Assembly: GCF_900155475.1 (NCBI RefSeq)
Contig: NZ_FXAM01000001.1
Span: 1,475,501-1,539,500, forward strand
From: Methylomagnum ishizawai
GTDB taxonomy: Bacteria; Pseudomonadota; Gammaproteobacteria; Methylococcales; Methylococcaceae
Direction: 5' to 3'
DNA length: 64,000 nucleotides
Shown: in pieces, positions 20,044 through 26,720 of the stretch
How the letters are laid out: every line of letters starts with the position of its first letter
Position numbering within the stretch: position 1 is the stretch's first letter
The notes under the pieces: model-generated
What the model saw: the letters and a program-made list of their open reading frames with translations, nothing else
Told to the model about the DNA's origin: nothing
Database searches by the model: none
Translations under genes and position numbers: made by a program

Positions 20044-20082
20044 GGTCGAATTGTCGGCGGGGGATGGGCGGGTGGCTATCAA

Positions 20083-20131
20083 ATAATCTCGTAGATTTTG
20101 GCCTTGACAATTACGAATATCTCGTAAGAAT
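20083..20131. promoter_or_regulatory. Divergent repressor/cro promoters with operators O3 and O4
   Basis: Rightward: TTGACA (20104-20109), a 16-bp spacer filled by operator O3 (TTACGA-N5-TCGTAA, 20111-20127) and AAGAAT (20126-20131). Leftward: TTGTCA (complement of 20105-20110) and GATTAT (complement of 20083-20088) with O4, a near-palindrome AATCT-CGT-AGATT (20086-20098), between them. The -35 elements overlap, so the two promoters compete, as in other lysogeny switches. Confidence 0.7.
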
Positions 20132-20140
20132 AGGGTGTCC

Positions 20141-20392
20141 ATGAGCAAGATGACCTTGAGCGATTTCATTAGGCAAAAAGGTGATGAGGCCGTGGCCGGG
20201 GCGTGCGGGGTGAAACCCCGTACCGCCGCCGATTGGCGGCGCGGCGACCGCGTGCCGTTGGCGAAGTATCACCGTGCGCTGCTGGACCTGGGGTTGAGCA
20301 TCGAGGGCATTTGCGCCGCGAATGGCCCGCCCCGCCAGAAGCGCCGGTATGTGCGGCGGTATCCCGCGCTCGAATCCCCTCCGGTCCGATGA
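20141..20392 (+). CDS. Cro-like DNA-binding protein
   Basis: An 83-residue protein with a YdaS/Cro-type helix-turn-helix (MTLSDFIRQKGDEAVAGACG, then VKPRTAADWRRGDRVP), divergent from the CI-like repressor and therefore the natural Cro counterpart, shutting off the repressor and favouring lytic growth. ATG at 20141 is chosen. An in-frame GTG at 20135 adds two residues. With the -10 at 20126-20131 the mRNA would begin only a few bases before the ATG, so translation may be near-leaderless. It is followed by a terminator. Confidence 0.75.
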   Translation: MSKMTLSDFIRQKGDEAVAGACGVKPRTAADWRRGDRVPLAKYHRALLDLGLSIEGICAANGPPRQKRRYVRRYPALESPPVR

Positions 20393-20432
20393 AGCCCACC
20401 GCGCCGGGGATGTCGGCGCTTCCTCCTCTCGC

Positions 20433-20456
20433 GCCGGGCTGCGGCCCGGCTTTTTT
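20433..20456 (+). terminator. Terminator after cro
   Basis: A 7-bp perfect stem, GCCGGGC (20433-20439) with GCCCGGC (20444-20450), loop TGCG, then six T. It lies between cro and the next gene, comparable to lambda tR1. Read-through would be needed for the downstream early genes unless they use their own promoter. Confidence 0.88.
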
Positions 20457-20470
20457 CAGGAGTCCATGCT

Positions 20471-20674
20471 GTGCCGGATAAGCGGTTCATCAATCTCAAG
20501 CTCACCGTGTCGGTGCCGGTGGCCGATGCCTTGGAGCGGTCGGCGGCGCGGCGCGGGGTGAAGCTGGCGACGCGGGCCAGCGAGATATTGGAGGAGAAGT
20601 TGCTGGGCGAGGATTGTACGGCCCGGAAGCTGATGGAGCGGCTGGAACGGTCGCACCGCAAGTGCGAGCGATAA
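20471..20674 (+). CDS. Small ribbon-helix-helix-like protein
   Basis: 67 residues starting with GTG after an AGGAG site. A short beta-strand (FINLKLTVSVPV) followed by two helices (ADALERSAARRGVKLATRASEILEEKL) fits the ribbon-helix-helix fold of Arc/CopG regulators. It lies directly downstream of the post-cro terminator and overlaps the next reading frame. Its DNA target is unknown. Confidence 0.6.
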   Translation: MPDKRFINLKLTVSVPVADALERSAARRGVKLATRASEILEEKLLGEDCTARKLMERLERSHRKCER

Positions 20675-20889
20675 CGCTGGACTTGCCGATTCCGGCGGAA
20701 CTGTGGTTCCGCTTGGAGTCGGCGGCGAACCTGCGCGGATGCACGGTCGAGGAGTTCGCGGCCCGGATCATTACGCGGGAGGTCGCCATCGAGCATTTGG
20801 TGGGCGGGGACACGGACGCCTTGGTCGCCGATTTCATCGCCGGATTCCAGGCCCAGGCCGGAACCGGCCCGGACCCGGAGTGCGAGTGA
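20662..20889 (+). CDS. Hypothetical early protein, possible ribbon-helix-helix partner
   Basis: 75 residues if the GTG at 20662 is used, which overlaps the previous stop and would be translationally coupled. The frame is open back to a TTG at 20614. The sequence (ITLDLPIPAELWFRLESAAN, then CTVEEFAARIITREVAIEHLV) has the strand-helix-helix look of its upstream neighbour, so the two may be related. Its stop overlaps the endolysin start. No function can be assigned. Confidence 0.5.
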   Translation: MRAITLDLPIPAELWFRLESAANLRGCTVEEFAARIITREVAIEHLVGGDTDALVADFIAGFQAQAGTGPDPECE

Positions 20890-21446
20890 TGACTGGAATG
20901 AGCAATGCGTTTTTGCGGGCGTTCCGCGAGGTGGTGGGTATCGAGGGGCGGTATAGCAACCATCCGGCGGATTCCGGTGGGGAGACCCTGTACGGCATCA
21001 CGTTGGCGACCGCCCGTGCGGCGGGCTACAGCGGTCCTATGAAGTTGATGCCGCTGAGCGAGGCCCGCCGCATCTACAAGAGGGAGTTTTGGGACAAGTT
21101 GAATCTGGATGCCATCGCGGATACCTCGCCGGAGGTGGCGCTGGAGGTGTTCGAGCAGGGGGTGAACATGGGTATCGCCCGCGCCGGACGGAACCTACAG
21201 AGCGCTTTGAACGTGTTGAACCGGGCCGGGATCGATTACCCGGATGTGTCGGTGGATGGCAAGGTCGGGCCGGTGACCGCCCGTGCGTTGTTCGGTTTGA
21301 GCCAGCGCCGCAAGACGGACGGTTTGAAGGCGTTATGCCGGGCGTTGAATGTCCAGCAAGGGGCGTTCTACCTTGAGCTGGCCGGGCGCAGGGAGAAGGA
21401 TGAGTCGTTCGTGTTGGGCTGGTTGCTGAATCGGGTGGCCTTGTGA
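20889..21446 (+). CDS. GH108-type endolysin (N-acetylmuramidase)
   Basis: A 185-residue phage lysozyme that degrades peptidoglycan at lysis. The GH108 signature is EGRYSNHPADSGGETLYGIT near residues 18-37, with the catalytic Glu at its start, followed by the family helices and a C-terminal PG_binding_3 region (GIDYPDVSVDGKVGPVTARAL). There is no signal peptide, so export needs a holin or leakage. ATG overlaps the preceding TGA. Its position among early regulators, far from the membrane-protein genes at 26.5 kb, is unusual. Family call is firm. Confidence 0.88.
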   Translation: MTGMSNAFLRAFREVVGIEGRYSNHPADSGGETLYGITLATARAAGYSGPMKLMPLSEARRIYKREFWDKLNLDAIADTSPEVALEVFEQGVNMGIARAGRNLQSALNVLNRAGIDYPDVSVDGKVGPVTARALFGLSQRRKTDGLKALCRALNVQQGAFYLELAGRREKDESFVLGWLLNRVAL

Positions 21447-21492
21447 AACGGCTTGCCCTGCCCCTGGCCGATTAGGGGCGTCGTGGCCGTGC

Positions 21493-21521
21493 TTTACACC
21501 CATTCCGCCCGGCGCTATCCT
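21493..21521 (+). promoter_or_regulatory. Promoter of the C4/rha transcript
   Basis: TTTACA (21493-21498) and TATCCT (21516-21521) with a 17-bp spacer. Transcription from about 21,528 would cover both upstream target copies, the C4 RNA and rha. No repressor operator overlaps it, as expected for a C4 system that must be on in the lysogen. Confidence 0.6.
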
Positions 21522-21555
21522 CTTTTCCGCTCCCCGGACGCATCCGGGGCCGGGA

Positions 21556-21580
21556 GTCGAAACCCGCGAGTCTTGAAGGC
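21556..21580 (+). promoter_or_regulatory. Upstream C4 target copy (b1 and a1)
   Basis: GTCGAAA (21556-21562) complements seven bases of b', and CTTGAAGGC (21572-21580) complements GCCTTCAAG of a' (9 of 9). The order b1-a1 is antiparallel to a'-b' in the antisense RNA, as required for simultaneous pairing. In P4 and P1 such an upstream copy is involved in maturation or early termination. Confidence 0.7.
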
Positions 21581-21644
21581 GCACAGCCCCAGTTTCGTGC
21601 GTACCAGGGGATTTTTTATGTCCATGGTATGCCTATCGAGTGCT

Positions 21645-21719
21645 GACGGGCGGTGTGTGGGCACGCGCAAGCGTGGCCGGTGCCTTCAAGCCGGTTTTCG
21701 ACCCCACGCATCGTCCGTC
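21645..21719 (+). ncRNA. C4-type antisense RNA controlling rha
   Basis: A folded RNA of about 75 nt. The closing helix is GACGG/CCGTC (21645-21649 with 21715-21719) and an 8-bp helix 21654-21661 with 21703-21710. Inside are hairpin CACGC-GCAA-GCGTG (21662-21675) and hairpin CCGG...CCGG (21677-21680 with 21691-21694), whose loop exposes the antisense segment a' CCTTCAAG. The second antisense segment b' TTTTCGAC (21695-21702) is single stranded. Both segments are complementary to sequences upstream and downstream, including the rha ribosome binding site. This is the arrangement of phage P1/P7 C4 and P4 CI RNAs. Confidence 0.82.
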
Positions 21720-21730
21720 GCCAATCTCTC

Positions 21731-21771
21731 GTCGAAAAGAGACGCGACGGCTCCAATCTCGCTTGAAGGAG
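21731..21771 (+). promoter_or_regulatory. Downstream C4 target copy (b2 and a2) over the rha ribosome binding site
   Basis: GTCGAAAA (21731-21738) complements b' (8 of 8) and GCTTGAAGG (21761-21769) complements a' (9 of 9). The a2 segment includes part of the Shine-Dalgarno AAGGAG (21766-21771) of rha, so pairing would block ribosome entry. Confidence 0.75.
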
Positions 21772-21777
21772 TCCGTC

Positions 21778-22335
21778 ATGGCTAATCAGCCGAATCGTGC
21801 CCAAAATCCGCCCGTCGTCTCCATGTCCTCCCGCGAAATCGCAGAGCTTTGTGGTAAGCGCCATGACAATGTAATGGCCGATTGCCGCAAGATGTTGGTC
21901 GAGCTTTATGGGGAGGCGGGTCTCCTGAATTTTCAGGACACCCATACGAATCCCCAGAACAGCCAAACCTATCCCGTTTTCATCTTGCCGAAGCGCGAAA
22001 CCCTGATCCTGGTTTCCGGCTATAGCATCAAAGTGCGTGCCAGGATCATCGACCGTTTGACGGAATTAGAGCAAGCCATCCTCATTCCGCCTATCTCCAT
22101 TCCCACCCGTTCCCGCCTCCTATTGACCCTCGAAGAGGGCCGCGTGGTCGAGTCGCGGCCCGTGCCGCCGGATGCAGTGCCCGTGTCGGCGCAACTGCTG
22201 ATGGACCTCTGCGCCACGGTGAATACCCTCGACGTGATCGCCGGGCAGGCCATGGCGTTGGTGGGCGAGTTGCGGACCGTGACCGGCTTGACCTTGCACG
22301 GCAAGGTGCGGGACCGGGGGGTGGGCCATGGCTGA
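21778..22335 (+). CDS. Rha-family phage regulatory protein
   Basis: A 185-residue protein with an N-terminal Rha domain: SSREIAELCGKRHDNVMADC (residues ~15-34), then QTYPVFILPKRETLILVSGY. Rha and related antirepressor proteins modulate the lysogeny decision. The C-terminal half is unlike known antirepressor catalytic or DNA-binding domains. The start is ATG 21778 with AAGGAG six bases away. That site is the predicted C4 antisense target, so synthesis should be off in the lysogen. It overlaps the next gene by 8 bp. Confidence 0.82.
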   Translation: MANQPNRAQNPPVVSMSSREIAELCGKRHDNVMADCRKMLVELYGEAGLLNFQDTHTNPQNSQTYPVFILPKRETLILVSGYSIKVRARIIDRLTELEQAILIPPISIPTRSRLLLTLEEGRVVESRPVPPDAVPVSAQLLMDLCATVNTLDVIAGQAMALVGELRTVTGLTLHGKVRDRGVGHG

Positions 22336-22666
22336 AACCGACCCGCAAGTCCTGGCCCTCGAACAGGAGGCCCGGCGGATGCGGGCCGAGGGCTCGTTGA
22401 AAGCCCCGAAGCGCAACCGCGCCCACGGGAAAGCCCACGCCGGAGGCCGCGCCAAGGGGCGGACCTGCCGGTATCCCGTTCCGCTGTCGCCCACCACCAA
22501 GGAACGGGTGTTGCGGGTGTCCGCCCGGCTGGGTGTCGAGCCGCACGCTTTCATGGCGGACGCCATCGAGGAGAAGGTGCGGGCGGTTTTGGCGGAAATG
22601 GAGGCCACGCAGCCGCCCGCGCCGGATGGCCAGCCCGGTGCGGGCCGGACCGGGTATGGGGGTTAG
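22328..22666 (+). CDS. Hypothetical protein, basic N-terminus with a helix-rich C-terminus
   Basis: 112 residues. Residues 15-55 are basic and probably disordered (APKRNRAHGKAHAGGRAKGR). Residues 56-92 (YPVPLSPTTKERVLRVSARL, then FMADAIEEKVRAVLAEM) resemble a strand plus two helices, possibly ribbon-helix-helix. The last 20 residues are Pro/Gly rich. It overlaps rha by 8 bp and is therefore probably co-translated. No specific function recognised. Confidence 0.6.
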   Translation: MAETDPQVLALEQEARRMRAEGSLKAPKRNRAHGKAHAGGRAKGRTCRYPVPLSPTTKERVLRVSARLGVEPHAFMADAIEEKVRAVLAEMEATQPPAPDGQPGAGRTGYGG

Positions 22667-22695
22667 GAATGCCCGCCGCCCTGGTGAAATATGGT

Positions 22696-22740
22696 TGTCG
22701 CGCGGCGACACCTTTCGGGGCTGGGTTCCGGTTTTTTTTT
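22696..22740 (+). terminator. Possible weak terminator before the primase gene
   Basis: A run of nine T (22732-22740) follows a weak CGGGG/TTCCG hairpin (22716-22730). A better hairpin, TGTCGC-GCG-GCGACA (22696-22710), lies 21 bases earlier. Termination here is uncertain because the stem next to the T run contains two G-T pairs. Confidence 0.3.
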
Positions 22741-22817
22741 CGCCCGAATCCGGGCCAACCCCGGACCCCGTGGGCTGAAGCGGACACGGAGACTCAGCAC
22801 AAAGCCGGGAGGCGCTG

Positions 22818-25583
22818 ATGGCCGCCCCGGACCGGATCGATACCCGCGCCGTGCTGGCGGGGGTGGATATTGTCGAGGTGGTGCGCCGGTATTTGGGCGA
22901 CGGGCTTCGGCGCGATGGCGCGGAATGGGCGGCGTGCTGCCCGTTCCACACCGAGGCGACGCCCTCGTTCAAGGTGAACCCGGCCAAGCAGATGTACCAC
23001 TGCTTCGGCTGCGGCGCGAACGGGGACGCCATCAAGTTCGTGCGGGACTATGAGCGGGTGGGATTCCGCAAGGCGGTGGAAATCCTGGGCGGCGGGGCGT
23101 TCGTGCCCACGTCCAGGCCTGCGGCCAGCCCGGCCCCGCCAGCGCGGAAAGCCAGCGGCGAATGGACGCCCATCGTCCCGGCGGATGCCGATGCCTTCGC
23201 GGCGAAGCTGAATCACGGCCATCGGGGTACGCCGGAAGCGGTGTACACCTACCGGGATCAACAGGGACGGCTGCTGGGCTATACCCGGCGCTTCCGCACT
23301 TCGGACGGCGGCAAGGATGTCCTGCCGCTGACCTGGGCACGGAACGAAGCCGGAGAGCGCATGTGGCGCGACCTGTCGTTTCCGGTGCCGCGCCCGCTGT
23401 ATGGATTGGATCGGCTGGCCGGTGGCAAGCCGGTGCTGATCGTCGAGGGAGAAAAATGCGTGGATGTCGCATCCGCGCAAGTGGAAACGGATTTCGTGGT
23501 GGTGAGCTGGCCCGGCGGCGGCAAAGCCGTCGATAAGGCCGATTGGTCGCCGTTGGCGGGCCGGATCGTCGCGATCTGGCCGGACTGCGACGCCAAGCGG
23601 GTCAAGTTGACCCGCGAGGAAACGGCGGTGGGTGTGGACCCGCTGTCGAAACCGTTGCTGCCGGAGGCGGAGCAACCGGGGATGAAGGCGGCGCGGCTGA
23701 TCATCGCGCGGCTGCACGCCCTGGAACCGCCTGCGGTGGTGAATTTGGTGGCGATTCCCCGCCCCGGCGACAAGCCGGACGGCTGGGATATCGCCGATGC
23801 CATCGGGGAGGGGCTCATCGGCGACGCGCTGGTGGCCCATATCCGTAAAGGGTCCGTCTACATCGCGCCCGAGGCGCATCGAACCCAGACCTGTAGGACC
23901 GATGATGGTCCCCCACCCCCGGCTACCGTGTCGCATGGTTCCGGGCGTGTCGCGAGGCTGGGTGGCGATACGGCGCGGCCAGGGGGCGGCCCGGACGATG
24001 GCGGGGGCGGCGGCGAGGGCAGGCCGGAGGTCAAGATCGGCCCCGACCGGCTCATTAGCGCCATGTTGGAAGCGGAGCGGGTGCTGTTCGCGGGCACCGA
24101 CCCGCCCTTTTTCGAGCGGGGCGGGATATTGACGCGGACGGCCTACATCGACCGGGTGCGCGAGCGTCAAGGCGAAGTGGTGGTTGAACCCGGCGCTTTG
24201 ACCCTGGTGCCGGTCAACGTGGGTTGGTTGCGCCGCCGGATGCAGGTGGCGTGCAAGTTCATGTCTTGGAATAGCCGGGCCGAAAGTTGGCTGCCCTGCA
24301 ACTTGCCGAAGGAGTACGCGGAATCGTACATCGACGGCAACGAATGGATGGTGCCGGTGCTGCGGGCGGTGGTGGAAGCGCCGGTATTGCGCCCGGATGG
24401 CTCGATCATGTCCAGGCCGGGCTTCGACCCGAAGACCGGGATTTATCTGGCCAGCGACGTGAAATGGAAGCTACCGCCAGCCAGGACCAAGGGGGAGAAG
24501 ATCGACCCCGGCACCGATACGGCGGTGCAATGGGCACGGGCGCAGTTTGAGGATTTGTTCAATCCGTTCAAGCCGGAGGCCGGGGCCGATATTGCGGTGT
24601 TGATCACAGCGGTGTTGACCGGGCTGGTCAAGACGATGTGCGGCCCCGCGCCGGGATTCATCATCACCGCCCCGGTGTTCGGTTCGGGCAAGGGCAAGCT
24701 GGCGGACATCATCGGCATCATCCTGACCGGGCGCACCGTGCCCATGATGACGATGCCGGTGGATTCCAAGGGCAAGGCCGATGAGAAGGAGTTCAAGAAG
24801 GCGCTGTTCGCGACCCTGCTGGGCGGCGAGCGCATCGTTTGTATCGACGAGGTGAATCGGACGCTGGCCAGCCCGACCTTGGATTCGATGCTGACCCAGG
24901 AAACGGTGTTCGACCGGGTGTTGGGGGTGTCGAAGAACGCCACCGTGCGGCCCACGGATAGCCTGTTCCTGGCGCTGGGCAACAACGTCACGGTCTCGGC
25001 GGACAGCTCGCGGCGCTGGCTGCGGTGCTATTTGAACCCGAACTGCGCGGACCCGCACCTGCGGGTGTTCGACCGCGACGCCATCCTGCACGCCAAGGAA
25101 AACCGGGTGAAGCTGGTGTGCGCGGCCCTGACCTTGCTGCACGCCTATGTCGTGGCGGGTTCGCCGGATATGGGGGTGCGGCTGGGCAGTTTCGAGCGCT
25201 GGGCGGCCCTGGTGCCGTCCACCGTGCGCTGGCTGGGGTTGCCGGACCCGTGCAAGACCCAGGAGGCGTGGAAGGAACAGGACGAGGACCGGGCCGACCT
25301 GGCGCGGCTGCTGGAGGCTTGGGCGGAATGCTACGGGAATTTGCCCATGACTGCCCAAGCGGTTTGCCGGGAGGTATTGGAGCGGCCCAAATCCGAGCCC
25401 CACGCGAAACTGGGCGAGGTGCTGAAGGACATTTGCGGCGAAAAGACCGGCTACAACCCCAACCGGCTGGGTGTCCACCTGAGCCGCAAAGGTAAGCGGG
25501 TGGTCGATGGGAAGCGCTTTGAGGATGCCGGCAAGGTGAGCCACAAGACGCAGTGGAAGGTGGTCGAGGTCGGCAAGGCGTGA
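22818..25583 (+). CDS. CHC2 zinc-finger DNA primase fused to a helicase-like ATPase
   Basis: A 921-residue replication protein. Residues ~12-90 are a CHC2 zinc finger (CCPFHTEATPSFKVNP, then YHCFGCGANGDAI). Residues ~185-240 are Toprim-like (KPVLIVEGEKCVDVAS, then VAIWPDCDA). Residues ~380-410 are a charged Gly-rich linker. Residues ~560-740 are an ATPase domain with FGSGKGKLADII as a degenerate Walker A, VCIDEVNRTL as Walker B, and LALGNNVTVSADSSRRWLRC resembling sensor 1/arginine finger. It should prime and unwind phage DNA. GGGAGG precedes the ATG. An iteron-like array begins at its stop codon. Confidence 0.88.
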   Translation: MAAPDRIDTRAVLAGVDIVEVVRRYLGDGLRRDGAEWAACCPFHTEATPSFKVNPAKQMYHCFGCGANGDAIKFVRDYERVGFRKAVEILGGGAFVPTSRPAASPAPPARKASGEWTPIVPADADAFAAKLNHGHRGTPEAVYTYRDQQGRLLGYTRRFRTSDGGKDVLPLTWARNEAGERMWRDLSFPVPRPLYGLDRLAGGKPVLIVEGEKCVDVASAQVETDFVVVSWPGGGKAVDKADWSPLAGRIVAIWPDCDAKRVKLTREETAVGVDPLSKPLLPEAEQPGMKAARLIIARLHALEPPAVVNLVAIPRPGDKPDGWDIADAIGEGLIGDALVAHIRKGSVYIAPEAHRTQTCRTDDGPPPPATVSHGSGRVARLGGDTARPGGGPDDGGGGGEGRPEVKIGPDRLISAMLEAERVLFAGTDPPFFERGGILTRTAYIDRVRERQGEVVVEPGALTLVPVNVGWLRRRMQVACKFMSWNSRAESWLPCNLPKEYAESYIDGNEWMVPVLRAVVEAPVLRPDGSIMSRPGFDPKTGIYLASDVKWKLPPARTKGEKIDPGTDTAVQWARAQFEDLFNPFKPEAGADIAVLITAVLTGLVKTMCGPAPGFIITAPVFGSGKGKLADIIGIILTGRTVPMMTMPVDSKGKADEKEFKKALFATLLGGERIVCIDEVNRTLASPTLDSMLTQETVFDRVLGVSKNATVRPTDSLFLALGNNVTVSADSSRRWLRCYLNPNCADPHLRVFDRDAILHAKENRVKLVCAALTLLHAYVVAGSPDMGVRLGSFERWAALVPSTVRWLGLPDPCKTQEAWKEQDEDRADLARLLEAWAECYGNLPMTAQAVCREVLERPKSEPHAKLGEVLKDICGEKTGYNPNRLGVHLSRKGKRVVDGKRFEDAGKVSHKTQWKVVEVGKA

Positions 25584-25878
25584 GTCTGGAAATCCCAAAG
25601 TACCAGACTCACGGCAGACTCACGGCAGACTCACGGGGATAACCGATTGAATCTGAACGGGTTTATGGCCGTTCCGTGAGTCTGCTGAGTTTGGATTCCA
25701 TTTCTACGCGCGGGTGGTTTCGCACAAGGCCATAGCCTACAGGGGGAATGATGAAAAAGCTTCCGCGTGAATATGGAAAGCAGACTCACCAGACTCACCA
25801 AAGCGGGGTAAATGTTTTGGAAATCATTGGCTTGCGCCCGTGAGTCTGCCGTGAGTCTGCCGTGAGTCTGGGAGTCTG
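25579..25878. repeat. Iteron-like array of an 11-bp repeat, candidate replication origin
   Basis: The unit CAGACTCACGG occurs three times head to tail at 25604-25636, and as the inverted CCGTGAGTCTG at 25674-25684 and three times head to tail at 25838-25870. Shorter copies are CAGACTCAC twice at 25781-25798, GTGAGTCTG at the primase stop (25580-25588) and GAGTCTG at 25872-25878. The interior (25,740-25,830) is the most AT-rich part. The 400-bp gap between primase and the next gene is filled by this array. It could bind an initiator, or act as an operator cluster. Confidence 0.75.
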
Positions 25879-25983
25879 CCCTGTGGCGTGCGCTTATTGG
25901 TTTATCCGGTGGGTGCCGGTCGGGGTTTGGTCCTGTCACCAAGAGGCGTGGGGATGGTCGGTTCAGCAACGGGGAATGAAGGC

Positions 25984-26436
25984 ATGAGGCAGGGGAATCC
26001 AATCCAGAAAACGGTCACGCCCATCGTCGCCTTGGACGTGGTGGAGGCCACGTTGAAGCTCTGGGGCGAGTACGCGGCGTCCGGGGCGGCGGCGGACGCG
26101 GAGCTACGCGGTTATCCCAGGCGTAGCGCCCACGTCCCGCGCCCGCCGCGCTCCGGTCGTTGCGGCCACGACCCGGACCGGGCGGCGGCGGCCCAGGTGC
26201 GGACCCTGGCCGGATTGGTCGAAGAAATCCTGCCCCAGATCGAACCCCGGTTGCGGGTGATCCTGCGCCAGCGCTACCAGTTGCGGATGCCGTGCCGCAC
26301 GGGACGGGAAGATGTGCGGTTGGTGGGCGCGGGCGGCGGGCGGATGGGCGAGCGGGAATACCAATCGCTACGGAAACTGGCGGTGGAACGGGTGGGGCAA
26401 TTGCTGGGTCATCGTTTGCGCCAGTCGATACGCTAG
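25984..26436 (+). CDS. Q-like late antitermination protein (or sigma-like regulator)
   Basis: 150 residues with an AAGG site near the ATG. LKLWGEYAAS followed by GYPRRSAHVP resembles the start of the phage antitermination Q family (W-G-x-W...GYP-x-x-S). The C-terminal half (LPQIEPRLRVILRQRYQLRM and onward, SLRKLAVERVGQLLGHRL) looks like a sigma region 4-type helix-turn-helix, as in Q-like regulators. Its location, directly before a promoter, a strong terminator and the late genes, is the classic place for Q. I assign function mostly from context. Confidence 0.6.
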   Translation: MRQGNPIQKTVTPIVALDVVEATLKLWGEYAASGAAADAELRGYPRRSAHVPRPPRSGRCGHDPDRAAAAQVRTLAGLVEEILPQIEPRLRVILRQRYQLRMPCRTGREDVRLVGAGGGRMGEREYQSLRKLAVERVGQLLGHRLRQSIR

Positions 26437-26452
26437 GGGGTTGCAACCGTGT

Positions 26453-26480
26453 CGGAGCTGTGGTAGAAAGTAGCTAATAT
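26453..26480 (+). promoter_or_regulatory. Putative late promoter (pR'-like)
   Basis: TAATAT (26475-26480) is a good -10. The region 16-18 bp upstream (around TCGGAG) is a poor -35. The transcript would start near 26,487, only ten bases before the terminator hairpin, giving a very short leader unless antiterminated. Confidence 0.45.
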
Positions 26481-26496
26481 CGAATAGGTATGTCCA

Positions 26497-26529
26497 AAGC
26501 CCGCTATGGCCCATAGCGGGCTTTTTTTT
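26497..26529 (+). terminator. Strong intrinsic terminator before the late genes (tR'-like)
   Basis: An 11-bp perfect stem, AAGCCCGCTAT (26497-26507) with ATAGCGGGCTT (26513-26523), loop GGCCC and eight T (26522-26529). It separates the Q-like gene from the late operon, so late expression must read through it. Confidence 0.93.
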
Positions 26530-26555
26530 GGCCCGAATTCCACCGGAGGCGGCGC

Positions 26556-26720
26556 GTGCGGAACTGGAAGACGACCTTGTGCGGACTCGGCGGCGCGGTC
26601 GCCGTCGCTTGGCAACCTTATCTGACCGGCGGGCAATCCCCAGAGCCGGAGGATTTGATTCTGGCCGCGACGGTGGCCGCGCTGGGTTTCTTCGCGCGGG
26701 ACGCTTCCCATGGCGGCTAA
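26556..26720 (+). CDS. Small membrane protein, possible holin-type
   Basis: 54 residues from a GTG start with GGAGG six bases upstream; missed by longer ORF cut-offs. The sequence has two short hydrophobic stretches (LCGLGGAVAVAWQPYL and LILAATVAALGFFARD) and resembles small phage membrane proteins that precede terminase genes. Its stop overlaps the next start by 11 bp. A holin role is possible but unproven. Confidence 0.65.
   Translation: MRNWKTTLCGLGGAVAVAWQPYLTGGQSPEPEDLILAATVAALGFFARDASHGG

Noticed and set aside
21453-21785. 110-residue open frame across the C4 region resembling ash/icd-type annotations
   Set aside because: Its apparent conservation is explained by the structured antisense RNA and its targets. 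It has no good ribosome binding site and arginine-rich composition typical of non-coding GC-rich DNA.
22533-22778. Short ORFs between the Rha operon and the primase
   Set aside because: No ribosome binding site, Arg/Pro-biased composition, and they run through the hairpin and T-tract region.
25579-25878. CRISPR array
   Set aside because: Repeats are only 11 bp, in both orientations, mostly without spacers and next to a primase. This fits iterons, not CRISPR.
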